Both the position numbers and the translations under genes were made by a program. DNA of 6,355 nucleotides from Pseudomonadota bacterium (GTDB taxonomy: Bacteria > Pseudomonadota > Gammaproteobacteria > Pseudomonadales > Azotimanducaceae): NCBI GenBank assembly GCA_027622495.1, contig JAQBYL010000249.1, forward strand, positions 1 to 6,355. The letters run 5' to 3'. This document shows positions 5,481 to 6,355 of this stretch, in pieces. Numbering within the stretch: the first letter of the stretch is position 1; each line of letters begins with the position of its first letter. Below the pieces are notes generated by a model, which saw only the letters and a list, made by a program, of their open reading frames with translations, searched no databases and was not told the origin of the DNA.

Positions 5481-5934
5481 CATTCTTGGTACTGGAATAT
5501 GCTGGGTTTTTCACCACTCGTTCATCGATGTAGGAACGGAAGGGTTCTCCGAATGCTATCGCTGTTTCTCCCCAGAATCTGACCCAACCAGGCTCTGTAC
5601 TTGCCTGATTTGAAAAATATCCGTCACCACCAACCCAAAGCTCGGGGGGAATAGACTCATCTTCATTCTGGTAGTACACATACTCCCAGCCGTTTGCTTG
5701 CATGAAGTAGTACATAGAACACCGTGCCCAGGCGTCGGCATCAACCTCCCAGGGATTCGACCGGCACGCATTCAGAACACCCGCCAGAGTATCGCTCTCG
5801 ATCAAAATCTCAAATCCAAGTTCAGTGACACCCGCTTCGATTGCTTTGCGCGCATCAGTTACAACCCATCGACTGACATATCCCTGTGGCAGCACCGTTT
5901 GATCTGCAGGCCTGACGGCCGAGCTACAGTTCAC
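5476..5934 (-). CDS. Hypothetical protein, start uncertain, possibly 5'-truncated
   Basis: The frame is open from TAA at 5476-5478 back to 6036, but everything upstream of about 5930 overlaps the PLD-like fragment in another frame and reads like a shadow. The part from about 5880 on looks truly coding: YVSRWVVTDARKAIEAGVTE, then NPWEVDADAWARCSMYYFMQ, a Trp/Tyr-rich segment NGWEYVYYQNEDES and a final FGEPFRSYIDERVVKNPAYS. No ATG precedes this region. GTG at 5934 (152 residues, overlapping the fragment's stop) and GTG at 5895 (139 residues) are candidates, neither with a good ribosome site. I recognise no family, signal peptide or membrane segment. Hand counts in 5521-5580 and 5641-5700 give about 48-50% GC, lower than the kinase gene (67% in 4561-4620), consistent with foreign origin. 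The gene may have lost its start when joined to the fragment. Confidence 0.5.
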   Translation of the reverse strand: MNCSSAVRPADQTVLPQGYVSRWVVTDARKAIEAGVTELGFEILIESDTLAGVLNACRSNPWEVDADAWARCSMYYFMQANGWEYVYYQNEDESIPPELWVGGDGYFSNQASTEPGWVRFWGETAIAFGEPFRSYIDERVVKNPAYSSTKND

Positions 5935-6184
5935 CTTCGCTGGGCAGATGACTGAAAAACCAGTCCTCGATGCGCTGCATGAACGAAGTTGCGGGCTGCA
6001 CAGACAAGGTCCGATCATCCGACACCCATTCAACATTGCCCTTTTCGTCGAGCCGCAGATGCCATGCGTTGGTCATCTCGAAGTCCGGCGCGACCGCCGC
6101 ACGGGCAGCAACGCGTGAGCCAGCACGTCTTTTTCGCGCGTTCGGTATCTTGTGCGATTGACTCGCTCGCGTTGCTTTGGCCAT
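5924..6184 (-). CDS. ORF carrying the C-terminal tail of a PLD-family protein, 86 aa
   Basis: From about residue 34 the product reads PDFEMTNAWHLRLDEKGNVEW, then PATSFMQRIEDWFFSHLPSE and GEL. This pattern (A-W-x-L-x-L-D-x-x-G-x-x-x-W, then P-x-T-S-F-x-x-R, then L-P-x-E-x-x-L) is what I recall from the very end of phospholipase-D-family, cardiolipin-synthase-like proteins. The catalytic HxKxxxxD motifs, normally hundreds of residues long in context, are absent, so this cannot be an active PLD enzyme. The first ~33 residues are basic (KRRAGSRVAARAA) and do not match the family. ATG 6184 has a good AGAGGA site 7 nt upstream, so translation is plausible: a remnant joined to a new start, or a coincidental ORF over a pseudogene fragment. 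TAG at 5924-5926 overlaps the possible GTG start of the next gene. Confidence 0.5.
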   Translation of the reverse strand: MAKATRASQSHKIPNARKRRAGSRVAARAAVAPDFEMTNAWHLRLDEKGNVEWVSDDRTLSVQPATSFMQRIEDWFFSHLPSEGEL

Positions 6185-6209
6185 TGGTTATTCCTCTGCC
6201 GATGCGGGC

Positions 6210-6228
6210 GTCTCCGAGTTCACATCGC
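6210..6228 (-). repeat. Right subterminal inverted repeat
   Basis: Read on the minus strand it is GCGATGTGAACTCGGAGAC, one mismatch from 5103-5121. The 73 bp between it and the right terminal repeat have no counterpart on the left, so one side has gained or lost DNA. Confidence 0.65.
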
Positions 6229-6301
6229 CCCATACTCATTCCGATTCCATTGCCTGCGCTGACGCCGTTGTATTGAGCCGTCGTGGCTCTGGGGGCCGCA
6301 C

Positions 6302-6334
6302 AGAATTAACTTCCGGGGGATAGATCAATACCCC
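6302..6334 (-). repeat. Right terminal inverted repeat
   Basis: On the minus strand it begins GGGGTATTGATCTATCCCCC and ends TCT at 6302, 29/33 identical to the left end. Confidence 0.75.
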
Positions 6335-6348
6335 GTCTGGTCAACGCC
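6335..6348 (+). repeat. Right copy of 14-bp direct repeat (probable target duplication)
   Basis: GTCTGGTCAACGCC directly follows the right terminal repeat. Together with the next bases it forms GTCTGG-TCAACG-CCAGAC, a dyad at 6335-6352, showing that the presumed target was palindromic. Confidence 0.7.
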
Positions 6349-6355
6349 AGACAGT

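Larger units (their letters stand above)
5065..6334. mobile_element. Putative non-autonomous insertion, 1270 bp
   Basis: Bounded by 33-bp terminal inverted repeats (29/33 identical) that start GGGGTATTGAT, and flanked by a 14-bp direct repeat with 13/14 identity. This combination is the signature of a transposition event. Inside are no complete transposase, a stretch without a clear gene (5098-5475), a gene of unknown function and a PLD-like C-terminal fragment, both minus strand. A short region near 5153-5290 weakly resembles a transposase OrfA, so the element may be a decayed or passenger-carrying derivative. I could not assign an IS family: a 14-bp duplication is long for most DDE elements. 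The single mismatch in the duplication suggests the insertion is not recent. Confidence 0.65.

Noticed and set aside
5065..6334. Tn3-family transposon, because the ends start GGGG
   Set aside because: Tn3-type ends are about 38 bp with a TAAG-type inner end and make 5-bp duplications; here the duplication is 14 bp and no Tn3 transposase or resolvase is seen.
5051..6355. Integron cassette with attC sites
   Set aside because: The repeats at 5065 and 6334 are inverted rather than direct, the core GTTRRRY / RYYYAAC boxes are not matched, and no integrase gene is present. The hairpin at 5440-5480 also misses the consensus.
1..6355. CRISPR array, tRNA or rRNA genes
   Set aside because: No regularly spaced repeats with spacers, no cloverleaf with a T-loop GTTCRANNC-type core and no rRNA motifs were seen.

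Overview
The window looks like chromosomal DNA of a moderately GC-rich proteobacterium, most likely a gammaproteobacterium. The grounds are the gene types (an M48/TPR lipoprotein protease, a SufR-like iron-sulfur regulator, VOC and questin-oxidase-like genes) and a textbook CTGT-N8-ACAG LexA box. No species can be named from the sequence alone.

Layout. Bases 63-88 hold a minus-strand intrinsic terminator. It ends a short transcript that probably encodes a 42-residue single-pass membrane peptide (187-315, minus). Next is a large plus-strand lipoprotein metalloprotease of family M48 with TPR repeats and a beta-rich C-terminal domain (520-2055). It converges with a minus-strand questin-oxidase-like gene (2028-2709) that appears frameshifted and shortened. 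A VOC (glyoxalase-fold) gene (2766-3176, minus) lies upstream of it, probably in the same transcript. The VOC promoter faces a divergent SufR-like transcription factor (3342-3971, plus), and a perfect 13-bp inverted repeat covers the VOC -10 box. The regulator is followed 9 bp later by an atypical bacterial protein-kinase-like gene (3981-4805, plus).

The right third is the most unusual part. A small unknown gene (4764-5024, minus) has a good sigma-70 promoter overlapped by a perfect LexA box, placed so that the mRNA would be leaderless or nearly so. Immediately upstream, 5065-6334 has the anatomy of an inserted mobile element: 33-bp terminal inverted repeats (29/33 identical) flanked by a 14-bp direct repeat (13/14 identical) that looks like a target-site duplication. 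Removing the element and one repeat copy in silico restores a 22-bp dyad (8-bp perfect arms) overlapping the -35 region of the SOS promoter. No complete transposase is visible inside. The element carries about 380 bp without a convincing gene, an AT-richer gene of unknown function (about 5476-5934, minus) and a short ORF whose last ~50 residues match the C-terminus of PLD-family (cardiolipin-synthase-like) proteins (5924-6184, minus).

How the parts may work together (inference): the iron-sulfur regulator probably represses the VOC/questin-oxidase transcript, and perhaps its own operon with the kinase, through the AT-rich palindrome. The 86-residue gene is expected to be DNA-damage inducible, and the insertion next to its promoter may have removed a second upstream operator.
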